Positions 1 through 7,948 are shown, counted from the first letter of the stretch. The stretch is 35,326 bases of DNA from JAPLCX01 sp964460305 (GCA_964460305.1 CAYWRA010000017.1:1-35326), one strand, 5' to 3'. Notes: generated by a model from the letters alone, not told the origin. Numbers and translations: made by a program.

Positions 1-96
1 ATCCGTGGTTTAAGTAATCTGCCTCATCCGCGGTTCCTTGTTCTTCGTTCATGAACAATCCAGGCTAAATACGCATCACGCTTCACGAACGACGCA
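1..96. repeat. Intergenic dispersed-repeat fragments downstream of birA
   Basis: No gene is visible here. The stretch starts with a phrase of the type ATCCGTGG...CATCCGCGGTTCC, which recurs in variant form near 8490-8520 and 10795-10826. It then has CATGAACAATCCAGGCTAAA (50-69), a variant of the CCTGGATTATTCAT element seen at 9959 and 24329-24381. A run of CGCATCACGCTTCACGAACG-like repetition directly follows the birA stop codon. I read these as short non-coding dispersed repeats. They could also help terminate transcription, but no hairpin with a T-run is obvious. Confidence 0.5.
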
Positions 97-1077
97 TTAT
101 AATATGCTAACGTCTCCGCCCGTGATGCGTTTTGTCATGCCGCCGTCAAGCCGCAGCAGCAAACATCCGTCCTCATCGAGGCCGGTTGCTACCCCTTCCC
201 ATCTCTCGCCCGAAAGGGACTGCGCCAGGATCCGTTTCCCGATGGTCTCCGACACATCAAGCCATCTGTCGATGATTTTTCCGTACTCCTCAGCCAGGAG
301 AAGGGCGTAATTGCCATCCATCGATTCCAGGAATGCCCTCGTGAGCCCAAGGCGCGACACCTCTTCTCCCTTCGCTATTTTCAAAGACGTGGCCGTTTTG
401 AGGCCGGCGAGATCGGGGGTGTCCTGGTTCGCGTTGATTCCCACCCCGACAATCGCATAGTTGATGCGGTCAGCCTCCGTGGCGAGCTCGGTCAATATGC
501 CGCAGACCTTCTTCCCCGAGATCAGCACGTCATTCGGCCACTTCACGAAGGCCCGCACACCGGCGCATCTCTGTAGCGCCTCAGCCGCTGAAATCGCGGA
601 GCAGAGAGTCAGAAAGGAAACCCTCGTCGGCGGAAGCTGGGGCCGGAGTATAATCGAGAGATAGATTCCCTTCCCCTTCGAGGAATGCCAGACGCGCCCC
701 ACCCTCCCCTTGCCGGCGGTCTGCTCCTCGGTGATGACCACTGTGCCATCCCACCCCCCCGCCCTCGCGAGCTTCTCCGCCTCGTCGTTGCTGGATGTGG
801 TCCTTGTATAGTAAAAAATCTTTTTCCCGATGGATTCCGTCTTTAGCCCGTTTGCGACGAGCGCCGGCAGAAGCCTGTCGGGCAGGGCGACGAGCCGGTA
901 CCCCAGATGGGGCTGCGATTCTATTTTGAATCCGATCTTTTTAAGATCGTTCACGTGATTCCAGATCGCAGTGCGCGAGATGCGCAATTCATGCGCGATC
1001 TCTTCTCCGGAAACGTATCCCGAGGCGTTGACCAGGTGGTGGATGATCCTCTCTTCGGGGGAAGGAAGTGTCGTCAT
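97..1077 (-). CDS. birA: Bifunctional biotin operon repressor / biotin-protein ligase (BirA)
   Basis: A cytoplasmic enzyme that makes biotinyl-AMP and transfers biotin to the lysine of carboxylase carrier domains; forms with an N-terminal domain also repress biotin genes. The 326-residue product has an N-terminal winged helix (about residues 8-65, with SGEEIAHELRISRTAIWNHV) and a ligase core. The core shows the biotinyl-AMP loop GKGRVGRVW (about 121-129), then KWPNDVL and GVGIN, followed by a small C-terminal beta domain. The length and helix-turn-helix match the class II, regulator-type BirA. It lies 37 bp downstream of nadC on the same strand, so the two are probably co-transcribed. No biotin biosynthesis gene is in the window, so repressor activity is inferred from domain content only. 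The stop codon abuts repeat-like sequence. Confidence 0.95.
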   Translation of the reverse strand: MTTLPSPEERIIHHLVNASGYVSGEEIAHELRISRTAIWNHVNDLKKIGFKIESQPHLGYRLVALPDRLLPALVANGLKTESIGKKIFYYTRTTSSNDEAEKLARAGGWDGTVVITEEQTAGKGRVGRVWHSSKGKGIYLSIILRPQLPPTRVSFLTLCSAISAAEALQRCAGVRAFVKWPNDVLISGKKVCGILTELATEADRINYAIVGVGINANQDTPDLAGLKTATSLKIAKGEEVSRLGLTRAFLESMDGNYALLLAEEYGKIIDRWLDVSETIGKRILAQSLSGERWEGVATGLDEDGCLLLRLDGGMTKRITGGDVSIL

Positions 1078-1114
1078 TTGAATCTAGTCATTTGTCATTG
1101 ATCCAGGTTATTCG

Positions 1115-1969
1115 CTATCGCACTATTTTCAGGCTGATGTCAACGGCCCTGGCGGAATGCGTGAGAAAACCTACCGATATGAACTGGACGCCCGTGAGGG
1201 CGACCTCCCGTACGGTATCGAGCGTGATGCCGCCCGATGCCTCCGTCGCCGCCCTCCCGGCGATCAGCTCAACCGCCTCGCGGAGTTCGCCGGGGGTCAT
1301 GTTGTCGAGCAGGATGCAATCCGCCCCAGCATTTACCGCCGCCTCCACCGCATCGAGATTTGCCGCCTCGACCTCCACTGGAACGTCCGGATTTTTCTCT
1401 CTCGCCACAGCCACCGCACGGGCGATCGCGTCGGCGCTGAATCGCTCCTGGATGCGGAGGTGATTGTCTTTTATGAGGACCCTGTCGAAAAGCCCCAAGC
1501 GGTGATTGACGCCGCCCCCGGCGCCGACCGCGTATTTTTCCAAATGGCGCAGGCCCGGCGTCGTCTTCCGAGTGTCGAGGATTGTAGCGTCGGTGTCCTT
1601 AGTAGCGTCCACGAACTTCTTTGTGAGCGTCGCGATCCCCGAGAGGTGCTGTAGAAAATTGAGCGCGGTGCGCTCGCCCATGAGGATGGCCGTTGCGGGA
1701 CCGGAGACGACAGCGATCAACCCGCCGGCCTTGACTTCTTCACCATCCTTGACTCGCGCATCGAACTTTACGCGGGCATCGAGGCGCGCGAACACCGCCT
1801 CGGCGACCGGGAGCCCCGCGACGGCGCAATCCTCCTTCGCGACGACCTCGGCCTCCGCCTCCTCCGCCGCAGGCGCGAGCGCGAGCGTCGTGATATCCCC
1901 CGCGCCGATGTCTTCCTCCAGAGCCCTTGCGACGATATCCCTCACCATTGCCGGGTCAAGTTTGGTCAT
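1115..1969 (-). CDS. nadC: Nicotinate-nucleotide pyrophosphorylase (carboxylating)
   Basis: Quinolinate phosphoribosyltransferase of de novo NAD synthesis: quinolinate plus PRPP gives nicotinate mononucleotide, CO2 and PPi. The 284 residues match the family's usual size. Signature stretches are ILDTRKTTPGLRHLEKYAV and the GGGVNHRLGLFDRVLIKDNH motif, which hold substrate-binding Arg, His and Lys residues, then DCILLDN, and the C-terminal EASGGI...ISVGFLTHS. The ATG at 1969 is preceded by GAGGGGAAG at good ribosome-binding distance. It is the first gene of a nadC-birA pair. nadA and nadB are not in the window. Confidence 0.96.
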   Translation of the reverse strand: MTKLDPAMVRDIVARALEEDIGAGDITTLALAPAAEEAEAEVVAKEDCAVAGLPVAEAVFARLDARVKFDARVKDGEEVKAGGLIAVVSGPATAILMGERTALNFLQHLSGIATLTKKFVDATKDTDATILDTRKTTPGLRHLEKYAVGAGGGVNHRLGLFDRVLIKDNHLRIQERFSADAIARAVAVAREKNPDVPVEVEAANLDAVEAAVNAGADCILLDNMTPGELREAVELIAGRAATEASGGITLDTVREVALTGVQFISVGFLTHSARAVDISLKIVR

Positions 1970-2123
1970 CTCAACTTCCCCTCGTAGTATTTGTGCCTAA
2001 GCTGACTTATTCGTCAACCACTGATGCAATATTCCTACTCTTAACAGTTCTATCCACGGATTAAAGCTACAGCGAAAAGTTGAAAGCAAAAAGTTCGAAG
2101 CGCAGCTACATCTCTGGGGTTTT

Positions 2124-2228
2124 CGACTTTAGCCTGATCTATTCATCAACTTTGCTCGGTTGATGAATATCTTACCGTAGCGCAAATAGTTACGCAAAAC
2201 TGCCACATTCCGCACCAGACTAGTCGGT
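2124..2228 (+). repeat. Copy 1 of a ~90-105 bp dispersed element (core TTTAGCCTGATCTATTCATC)
   Basis: This is the most recognisable content of the 418-bp gap between nadC and the DUF1622 gene (1970-2387). The core runs from CGACTTTAGCCTGATC through GTAGCGCAAATAGTTACGCA to CCAGACTAGTCGGT. The same element recurs at 24218-24322 (plus orientation) and, inverted, at 9976-10061. Copy 1 is the most diverged, for example CTCGGTTGATGAATAT where the others have ATCGGCCGATAAATAC. The rest of the gap holds a related TAAGCTGACTTATTCGTCAA phrase near 1997 and nothing gene-like. Confidence 0.8.
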
Positions 2229-2387
2229 TAGGTAGATTTTCCCAGGTACTACAGGGCGCTGATTGCAATTATCACATAACCTTTTCGATAATAACAAATA
2301 ATATTGGCGGGGCATCGGGTTTCCTGTAAAATTGTCATCGGTTTTGTTACGGGCACACATGCGTCTCCGGTCATCGGAGGGGGTTGT

Positions 2388-2723
2388 ATGATATTATTGC
2401 ATTCCATTACGCTGGGAATCGGGATCATCGGCGTTTCGGTCATCATCTGGGGCGTGATATCGAGCGCGAGGGAATTCATTGCCATGGAATTCCGCGCGTC
2501 GGAGCAAAAAGACAAGTGCCTCCGGAGGGAAGTCCTCAGACACCATCTCGGCTCGTATCTGTTGCTGGGGCTGGAATTCCTGATCGCAGCGGATATCGTG
2601 AATACCATCGTCAAGCCGAGCCTGGACGAAATTATCGTCCTGGGCGCAATAGTCGCGATACGAACGGTCCTGAATTTCTCTCTCAATAGGGAGTTATCCA
2701 GAGGCGGCCACGGGGCGGATTAG
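2388..2723 (+). CDS. DUF1622 family inner-membrane protein
   Basis: A 111-residue membrane protein that I recognise as DUF1622-like; its biochemical role is unknown. It has an N-terminal hydrophobic segment (about 3-25, rich in G and I), a charged middle loop containing RREVLRHHLGSYLLLGLEFLIAADIV, which is the family's most conserved stretch, and a further hydrophobic helix (about 80-96). I chose the ATG at 2388 because GGAGGGGG lies just upstream. The longer open frame from 2304 adds 28 residues without a ribosome-binding site. It heads a run of four small plus-strand genes (to 3719), three of them membrane or helical proteins, suggesting one envelope-related transcript. Confidence 0.8.
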   Translation: MILLHSITLGIGIIGVSVIIWGVISSAREFIAMEFRASEQKDKCLRREVLRHHLGSYLLLGLEFLIAADIVNTIVKPSLDEIIVLGAIVAIRTVLNFSLNRELSRGGHGAD

Positions 2724-2743
2724 ACGGTGTGCGTGGGGTTCGC

Positions 2744-3184
2744 ATGACGAGCATCTCTATCAATGAATTCATACCGGTCCTCCAGATCGCGATCGGCCCG
2801 GTCATTCTCATCTCGGGAGTGGCGCTCCTCCTGCTCACCATGACGAACCGCCTCGGGCGGATCGTCGATCGCTCGCGACTGCTCTGGCGTGAGCTTCGCC
2901 AGGCGCCTGGCGAGCATCGGGACGCCATCCACGCCCAGTTGAGAATACTATCGACTAGGGCGCACCTGCTCAGGCTCGCCATCACGCTTGCCTCGGTCAG
3001 CCTGCTTTTTGCCTCAGTTCTCATCATCACGCTTTTCCTCATGGTGTTGCTCAAGTTTGAGGGGGCATGGTTGATCATCGCGCTTTTTATCGGATGCATG
3101 CTGTCGTTGATAGGCGCGCTCATAGCGTTCATCAAGGATGTGAACCAGACGCTCCGTGCTTTCAAACTCGAAATCGGCGAGTGA
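2744..3184 (+). CDS. DUF2721 family membrane protein
   Basis: About 146 residues of DUF2721 type, function unknown. It shows an N-terminal transmembrane helix (about 8-32: PVLQIAIGPVILISGVALLL) followed by the conserved LTMTNRLGRIVDRSRLLWRE stretch, which probably faces the cytoplasm. A helical segment follows, then two further membrane helices (about 75-130). The start is chosen at ATG 2744; GTG 2729 in the same frame adds five residues and cannot be excluded. It lies 20 bp after the DUF1622 gene and 49 bp before the DUF4404 gene on the same strand, which fits co-transcription. Confidence 0.8.
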   Translation: MTSISINEFIPVLQIAIGPVILISGVALLLLTMTNRLGRIVDRSRLLWRELRQAPGEHRDAIHAQLRILSTRAHLLRLAITLASVSLLFASVLIITLFLMVLLKFEGAWLIIALFIGCMLSLIGALIAFIKDVNQTLRAFKLEIGE

Positions 3185-3233
3185 TCGCGGCGCGAATCGG
3201 CGCCTCCGCGGTAAAAAATTGAAAGGACACCAC

Positions 3234-3506
3234 ATGAAGTCGCAAAAGATCCGTGAGACAGTCAGTGAGCTTCGCATCGAGCTCGATAAAGCGCCCTCAA
3301 TAGACGCCCACGTCCGCGAACGCGTCGAAAAGGTCCTGGACGAAATCGAGGCATTGACCGATGGGCAGGGAGAGATACCGTCTCATCAACACGCCCAGTT
3401 CCTCGAACGGCTTAAGGAAGCCGCGCGGCACTTAGAGGAATCGCACCTCTCTCTGACGCTCGCCGTTGGGCGCGTGATAGATGCTCTGAGCAGCATCGGC
3501 ATATAA
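3234..3506 (+). CDS. DUF4404 family small helical protein
   Basis: A 90-residue, highly charged, all-helical protein without a signal or membrane segment. Its pattern (KIRETVSELRIELD...HLEESHLSLTLAVGRVIDALSSIGI) matches the DUF4404 family, often found next to membrane proteins and of unknown role. The ATG at 3234 has AAAGGACACCAC upstream. An upstream ATG at 3156 lies inside the DUF2721 gene and is unlikely. It is followed 6 bp later by the 68-aa membrane protein, consistent with translational coupling. Confidence 0.75.
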   Translation: MKSQKIRETVSELRIELDKAPSIDAHVRERVEKVLDEIEALTDGQGEIPSHQHAQFLERLKEAARHLEESHLSLTLAVGRVIDALSSIGI

Positions 3507-3512
3507 TCACCA

Positions 3513-3719
3513 ATGGGTTCGACGACGAACATCATCATCACAGTCATATTCAGCGCCATCGGCATGGGATACATTGCCTATGGCAAAAAACAGCAGCAAG
3601 CCGTTGCGCTTATCTGCGGTGTTGCGCTCTGCGTCTATCCATATTTTGTATCCAATACGATCCCGGTCATTGTAATCGGGATAGTTTTGATGCTTTTGCC
3701 ATTCTACTTTGGGAATTAA
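3513..3719 (+). CDS. Small two- or three-helix membrane protein, unknown function
   Basis: A 68-residue hydrophobic protein with helices at about 6-23 (IIITVIFSAIGMGYIAYG), 29-47 and 51-65. A KKQQQ turn between the first two gives the topology. I recognise the general type (short conserved inner-membrane protein with a GKKQ loop) but not a characterised family. It ends the four-gene membrane cluster. The six-base gap after the DUF4404 stop supports co-translation. Nothing in the sequence tells its function. Confidence 0.7.
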   Translation: MGSTTNIIITVIFSAIGMGYIAYGKKQQQAVALICGVALCVYPYFVSNTIPVIVIGIVLMLLPFYFGN

Positions 3720-3750
3720 ATTCCCCTACCCCAAACACAATAAAGCCCTA

Positions 3751-3785
3751 TATAATATAACACTCTTTGTCGGACCAAAGTCCGA
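3751..3785 (+). promoter_or_regulatory. Possible -10 box and 6-bp hairpin upstream of the amidohydrolase
   Basis: TATAAT at 3751-3756 is followed by a perfect small inverted repeat, TCGGAC-CAAA-GTCCGA, at 3770-3785, just before the ribosome-binding site AAAAGGAGGG. No good -35 box lies at the right distance, so the promoter call is weak. The hairpin could be an operator or a leader structure. Confidence 0.3.
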
Positions 3786-3809
3786 AACACAACTTAAAAG
3801 GAGGGCATG

Positions 3810-5015
3810 ATGAACTTCGACCTGCTCATCAAAAATGCGCGCACGCGTTTCTCTCAAGGGAAACTGCTCGGCATCGGCATCAAGGATGGCCGGATCGCCA
3901 AAATCGGGCCGAAGCTCGGCGGAGCGGCGAAGAAGAAGATAGACGCAGGCGGCAAGCTGGTCACCGAATCGTTCATCAACGGCCATCTCCACCTCTGCAA
4001 GGTCTACACGCTCTCGAAGGTGGGTATGGACGCCCTGAGCTCCTACACCGCAGGTGCCATGGGCGGCGCGATGACGGCCATCGAGCAGGCCGCGAGAGTC
4101 AAGGCGCAGTACAACGAGAAATGGATCATCGAGAACGTCCGCAAGGCCGTGAAGCTGGCGATCAAATTCGGCAACACCCATATCCGCGCGTTCGCCGACA
4201 CGGACACGAAGGCGAAACTCGAGGGCGTCAAGGCGCTGATCAAGGCGAGGGAGGAGTTCCGGGGCCGGGTGGAAATCCAGGTCGTCGCCTTCCCCCAGGA
4301 CGGCGTGGTGCGCGATCCCGGCGCCGAGGACTGGGTTGAAAAGGCGCTGGACATGGGCGCGGACGTCGTCGGGGGAATTCCCTGGATCGAATACACGGAC
4401 GCGGACGCCCAGAAGCATGTCGATGCGATGTTTACGCTCGCAAAGAGATACAACAAGGATGTGTCAATGCTCGTCGATGACGCGGGCGATGCGGGGCTCC
4501 GCACCCTCGAAAAGCTCATTCTAAAAACCATCGAGATCGGCTGGGAAGGCCGCGTGACGGCGCAGCACGCCCGCGCGATGGCGCTCTACCCCGAGCCCTA
4601 CTATAGGAAGATCGAGGCGCTGCTGAAAAAAGCCCGCGTCGGCGTCGTGAGCGATCCGCAAACGGGTCCGCTCCATGCGAGGGTGCGCGATCTCTACAAT
4701 GCGGGCGTGGGAATCGCCCTCGGGCAGGATGATATCGCCGATGCGTACTATCCGTTTGGCCGTAACAACATGTTAGAGGTGGCGTTCCTTGCGGCCCACC
4801 TCATGTGGATGATCACCGTCCAGGACATGGAGATACTCTACGATCTCATCACCACACGCGCCGCCCAGGCGATGGGGATAAAGGGATTCGGACTCAAGGA
4901 AGGAAACAAGGCCGACCTAGTGGTCCTCAACGCCGAGAGCGTCTGGGAAGCGATCTGGAACCACGAAGCCCCCCTGCACGTCATCAAGGGCGGCAGAGAG
5001 ATCACGTTGAAGTGA
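3810..5015 (+). CDS. Amidohydrolase-superfamily deaminase, cytosine-deaminase (CodA/AtzC)-like
   Basis: A metal-dependent hydrolase of the CodA branch, expected to deaminate or deamidate a cyclic nitrogen compound such as cytosine or a triazine-like substrate. The true substrate is not readable. The roughly 401 residues start with the beta-sandwich (IKNARTRFSQGKLLGIGIKDGRIAKIG), then the metal-binding ESFINGHLHL (HxH), HTHIRAFADTD, the third metal histidine in VTAQHARAM (CodA has a similar His-containing strand), and the catalytic aspartate in GQDDI. The C-terminal GFGLKEGNKADLVVLNAE closes the sandwich. The second ATG (3810) is better spaced from AAAAGGAGGG than 3807. It stands alone between the membrane cluster and the PepSY-like gene. 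Confidence 0.85.
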   Translation: MNFDLLIKNARTRFSQGKLLGIGIKDGRIAKIGPKLGGAAKKKIDAGGKLVTESFINGHLHLCKVYTLSKVGMDALSSYTAGAMGGAMTAIEQAARVKAQYNEKWIIENVRKAVKLAIKFGNTHIRAFADTDTKAKLEGVKALIKAREEFRGRVEIQVVAFPQDGVVRDPGAEDWVEKALDMGADVVGGIPWIEYTDADAQKHVDAMFTLAKRYNKDVSMLVDDAGDAGLRTLEKLILKTIEIGWEGRVTAQHARAMALYPEPYYRKIEALLKKARVGVVSDPQTGPLHARVRDLYNAGVGIALGQDDIADAYYPFGRNNMLEVAFLAAHLMWMITVQDMEILYDLITTRAAQAMGIKGFGLKEGNKADLVVLNAESVWEAIWNHEAPLHVIKGGREITLK

Positions 5016-5130
5016 CAAGCGAGGTGCACGCGATTAGCAGGCTCCGCGAGCCGATTCCGGTATTTACATGCCGCTGATGATGCGGCAACAACGTGTCACA
5101 TGGCAGTAAACAACCAGGAGAGGACTAATC

Positions 5131-5622
5131 ATGAGATGCGCATTGGCTGTTCTTACGTGTCTGTTTCTCGTAGCACTCACGGTGGCGATATCGGCTGAAG
5201 ATCAAAAGATACAGAAGGCTGATGTCCCCGCCGCCGCCATTGCAGCGTTTGAGAAGGCGTATCCGAATGCAACGATGAAAAGCTACTCAACGGAGCAACA
5301 CAAGGGGAAAATATCGTATGAGATAGAGTCAATCGATGGCTCGACACATCGAGACGTAGAATACTCGTCACAGGGGGAACTGCTGGAAATCGAGGAGGAT
5401 ATCAAACCAAGCGATCTGCCAGCGAAGGTATCCCAGGCAATCACCAAGAAGTATGCCGGCTGTGAGATTGTATCAGCGGAAAAGAAAATCAAAGGCGATC
5501 AGACTCAAACTATGTACAAAGTGAAATTGATCCAGGACAAAGCAAAGATCGAGGTCCGCGTCAATTCGGAAGGGGAATTTGTCGCCTCCAAGCATCACAA
5601 GAAAGATTATAGAAAAGAGTAA
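5131..5622 (+). CDS. Secreted PepSY-like domain protein
   Basis: A 163-residue protein with a clear signal peptide (MRCALAVLTCLFLVALTVAISAE, cleavage near residue 21-23), so periplasmic. Two repeated units of roughly 70 residues follow, each beginning with an amphipathic helix after a VP/LP dipeptide (ADVPAAAIAAFEKAYPNATM and SDLPAKVSQAITKKYAGCEI) and continuing into beta strands containing YEIE / YKVK. That is the layout of the putative beta-lactamase-inhibitor-like PepSY family (PF11396 type). The binding partner is unknown. GGAGAGG precedes the ATG. The last codons run into the AAAAGAGTAAAAGAG repeat. Confidence 0.8.
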   Translation: MRCALAVLTCLFLVALTVAISAEDQKIQKADVPAAAIAAFEKAYPNATMKSYSTEQHKGKISYEIESIDGSTHRDVEYSSQGELLEIEEDIKPSDLPAKVSQAITKKYAGCEIVSAEKKIKGDQTQTMYKVKLIQDKAKIEVRVNSEGEFVASKHHKKDYRKE

Positions 5623-5697
5623 AAGAGCGGAAAGAGAGACCGATCAATTCCCTCCCCCTTTTGTTGGGGGAGGGTAAGGGCGGGGGGTGAATACACA
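5608..5697. repeat. Composite dispersed repeat (AAAGAGTAAAAGAG unit + CCCTCCCCC/GGGGGAGGG hairpin + TGAATACA)
   Basis: Three modules occur in fixed order: an AAAAGAGTAAAAGAGCGGAA unit that begins within the end of the PepSY-like gene, a CCCTCCCCC-loop-GGGGGAGGG palindrome, and a TGAATACA end. The same order occurs in the opposite orientation at 9241-9375 and 13415-13497. The palindrome could fold in RNA and act as a terminator or mRNA-end structure. Confidence 0.7.
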
Positions 5698-5768
5698 GCC
5701 GAAAGTTTTTTGCCGCGTCCCGTCCCAAAGGGATCCCTTCACGTACAGCAGACAATGGGCAAACACCG

Positions 5769-5804
5769 AAGGGGCAACTTCCGCATAAGGGGGTTGCCCT
5801 TTTG
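5769..5804 (+). terminator. Rho-independent-type terminator hairpin
   Basis: GGGGCAAC and GTTGCCC form a 7-bp GC-rich stem around a ~14-nt loop and are followed by TTTTG. It lies about 150 bp after the PepSY-like stop and before the convergent fic gene, so it could end plus-strand transcription. Confidence 0.55.
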
Positions 5805-5820
5805 CTTTCCAGCGCATATC

Positions 5821-5836
5821 GGGGTCAAACCTTTAC
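5821..5836 (+). repeat. Left copy of 15-bp direct repeat GGGTCAAACCTTTAC flanking fic
   Basis: GGGTCAAACCTTTAC occurs here and again at 7344-7358 on the same strand, bracketing fic and the small ORF upstream of it. A related GGGTCAAACC phrase occurs next to the BrnT-type module at 9223. Confidence 0.7.
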
Positions 5837-5884
5837 AAATATACAATTATGGACTATCGACCATGGACTATTTTAGCTTACGGC

Positions 5885-7033
5885 TTATAGCTTACAACTG
5901 GTGTGTGCAATATCAGGTGCGATAGTTACCTTGCCGCTAAATTGCCGATAAATTGCCGATAAACCATACGACCTTGAGCGGTTGGCCGTGTCCGTTACTA
6001 ACAGCCAGCCGTCCTCGACCCATTTCCGCAACATAATCCGCACCATACGGCTTGAAAGCCCCAGCGCCTGAGCCACATCCATGGACGTGATCTTATCCTT
6101 CCCGGCAAAAAGCGATAACATAATCCGCGCCCGATGGTCAAGCTGCCGTAATTTTTCAGGTTCTGACGGCACACCCGTCTTTAAATATGTAATCGCCTCG
6201 TTCTTGGCTTGCGTGAAGACCTTGGCCAATAGAACCGTAAAATACTCGATCCATGAAGTCAAATCCGCCTTTGCTCTGCCCTGATAGTAATTGTGGCCCT
6301 TATGGACTGCCAGAGAAGCGTAGTAGCCGGCCAAATCCCGGGCATGGTGTTCCTCCATCGAAAAAAACCCATGCAAGCCATATCCGTCACGCTGCAATAT
6401 AAAGGTCGCCAAAAGCCGGGCGGTCCGGCCATTGCCGTCGTAATACGGATGAATTGTAACGAATTGATAATGAAGCAATGCCGCGATGATGGGGACCGGA
6501 ATTTTATCTTTCTCGGCTTTGCGTACCCATCGAATCATTTCACCCATGAGTTGGGAAACGTCTTTTGCCTCCGGGGGTAGATAAACGATCCCACCCGATT
6601 GCGAATCACGAATGATGTTCTGGCCGTCGCGATAGGGAGTCGGCTTGGCGCGCTTCCCCTTATCAACGATTGCATGTAGACGCTTGATTAAGCCCTCCGT
6701 AAATTCCACCCGATTCGCCGCCCAATCCTCGACCTTGAGCAACGCATCCCAGTAATTCCGTACTTCTTTTACGTCGCGCTCCCGGCCATGGAAACGGGTC
6801 TTTTTTTTCTCGATAACCTGCTCCGCCTGTTTGAGCGTCAAGCGATTGCCTTCAATCCGGGTGGAATAATGCGTTGAGCGCACCCGCGCCTTATGCCGGA
6901 GTTCCGCCTTGATCGCCGGCGATAAAGGCGTGCCATCGACCACCGCCTTCGCTGCTTCTATTTCCATCAAAGCACGTGCTACGGCAGGGCTTATGGTATA
7001 AACCGGTTTCCATGCCTTCCGCTCTTTATTCAT
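5885..7033 (-). CDS. Fic-domain protein (probable AMP-transferase) with N-terminal inhibitory motif and C-terminal winged helix
   Basis: A cytoplasmic protein of about 382 residues expected to transfer AMP from ATP onto target-protein hydroxyls. The catalytic Fic motif HPYYDGNGRTAR lies at about residues 195-206. The inhibitory helix motif (S/T)xxxE(G/N) is present as STRIEG (57-62), so this is a class II, self-inhibited Fic protein. The C-terminus (about 295-345: DKITSMDVAQALGLSSRMVRIML) is a winged helix. I start at ATG 7033 because GAGGGG lies upstream; the open frame also includes GTG 7036. The stop lies in repeat-like sequence (AGCTTATAGCTTAC-type). Direct repeats flank the locus, and a 48-aa ORF overlaps the start. 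It may be a toxin or a regulator; substrates are unknown. Confidence 0.88.
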   Translation of the reverse strand: MNKERKAWKPVYTISPAVARALMEIEAAKAVVDGTPLSPAIKAELRHKARVRSTHYSTRIEGNRLTLKQAEQVIEKKKTRFHGRERDVKEVRNYWDALLKVEDWAANRVEFTEGLIKRLHAIVDKGKRAKPTPYRDGQNIIRDSQSGGIVYLPPEAKDVSQLMGEMIRWVRKAEKDKIPVPIIAALLHYQFVTIHPYYDGNGRTARLLATFILQRDGYGLHGFFSMEEHHARDLAGYYASLAVHKGHNYYQGRAKADLTSWIEYFTVLLAKVFTQAKNEAITYLKTGVPSEPEKLRQLDHRARIMLSLFAGKDKITSMDVAQALGLSSRMVRIMLRKWVEDGWLLVTDTANRSRSYGLSAIYRQFSGKVTIAPDIAHTSCKL

Positions 7034-7172
7034 CACTTCCCCTCGATAGGTATATCGCCGTCTCGATGATTTCGTTGATAAAGAACACAGGTTGACGTAA
7101 GGATTTATCTAAAGCGCGCGGGAGGGCATGCCTAGCGGCCGCGATTACATGGAAATCGAACGGCCGGATCAT
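7026..7172 (-). CDS. Possible small protein overlapping the fic start
   Basis: A 48-codon frame, starting at ATG 7172 with AAGG about six bases upstream, ends at a TAA at 7026-7028, just inside the fic coding region. Its predicted sequence has MIRPFDFHVIAAARHALPRA followed by an amphipathic stretch (VFFINEIIETAIYLSR). I do not recognise it. The overlap with the fic start would allow translational coupling, as in antitoxin-toxin pairs. It lacks the (S/T)xxxE(G/N) antitoxin motif of FicA/VbhA, and fic carries its own copy. It could also be a decayed end of another gene. Confidence 0.3.
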   Translation of the reverse strand: MIRPFDFHVIAAARHALPRALDKSLRQPVFFINEIIETAIYLSRGSDE

Positions 7173-7342
7173 AGGCTGCCTTACAATAAATCCAAAGTTT
7201 GAACATACAATGATATCCCTTGATGTTTACGTTAAATATTAGCATATTCTTTCACGATCGACGAATCCGATTTATTCCCCGATAAGCTCCGCCCATGGGA
7301 TAGGCGGCAAGCACATCAAGCAAAAGGGGCGCTAGAATCGGC

Positions 7343-7358
7343 AGGGTCAAACCTTTAC
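7343..7358 (+). repeat. Right copy of direct repeat GGGTCAAACCTTTAC flanking fic
   Basis: The partner of the copy at 5822-5836, separated by about 1.5 kb containing fic. The rest of the gap between the small ORF and the next gene (7173-7430) has no gene that I can support. Confidence 0.7.
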
Positions 7359-7430
7359 TCTTTACTGACAAATCTCTTCCCACAAGACACCCGACCGCAT
7401 AGCCGGCGCTGCTGATCAAGGAGGTACCAC

Positions 7431-7897
7431 ATGACTTATCTGAAAATAGGTGCTACGATTTCTATCATCTGGGCGCTTTCTTCAATAGTTGCGAATGCCA
7501 AGAGCGAAGATATCCCGCCCGGTATCTTGCAGCAAGATTGGGTCTCGCTGAGTGACAACAGTGGGCTTGCCGTCAAAAAGGTCGAAGAAGCTGCCAAAGG
7601 GGAACCGGGCATGGTTATCGGATCGATTTACATTAAGAAGGTAAGCTCAGCGGCATTGCGACAGCTTACTACGGAGTAAATCAGGAATGGCCCGAGGATG
7701 CGGAAGAACTCAAATGCTTTGCCCAAGAGCGGCACATGGATTTCGACTGGTCTAAATATTGCGATATCGAATTCACGCCTCAATCCGACGACAGTTTGTT
7801 TATACTGGCCGATCTCGCTTTGCCTAAATCTGGTGTATGGTATTTAACCGTGGGCGCTCCCCAAATAACCTATCGGGAGAACCAGACTACTCACTAA
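7431..7897 (+). pseudogene. Secreted protein gene broken by a frameshift
   Basis: The first frame starts at ATG 7431 behind an excellent AAGGAGG and encodes a signal peptide (MTYLKIGATISIIWALSSIV, cleavage near ANA-K), then runs out at 7679 after 82 codons. A second frame shifted by -1 is open from 7637 to a TAA at 7895-7897. It reads as a plausible protein continuation (GIATAYYGVNQEWPEDAEEL, then SKYCDIEFTP and SGVWYLTVG). A single missing base near 7637-7660 would join them into about 155 residues. The parts look like one small exported protein of unknown family. Either the gene is broken or the assembly has an indel; no classical slippery heptamer is evident. Confidence 0.6.
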
Positions 7898-7948
7898 CAT
7901 CTCCCGGTCCATGGCGCACCCGACCTGACCCTGGATGTCCCGGCCTTC

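Noticed and set aside
7634..7680. Programmed -1 frameshift in the secreted-protein gene
   Set aside because: No X-XXY-YYZ slippery heptamer or downstream pseudoknot is apparent; a simple indel explains the data better.
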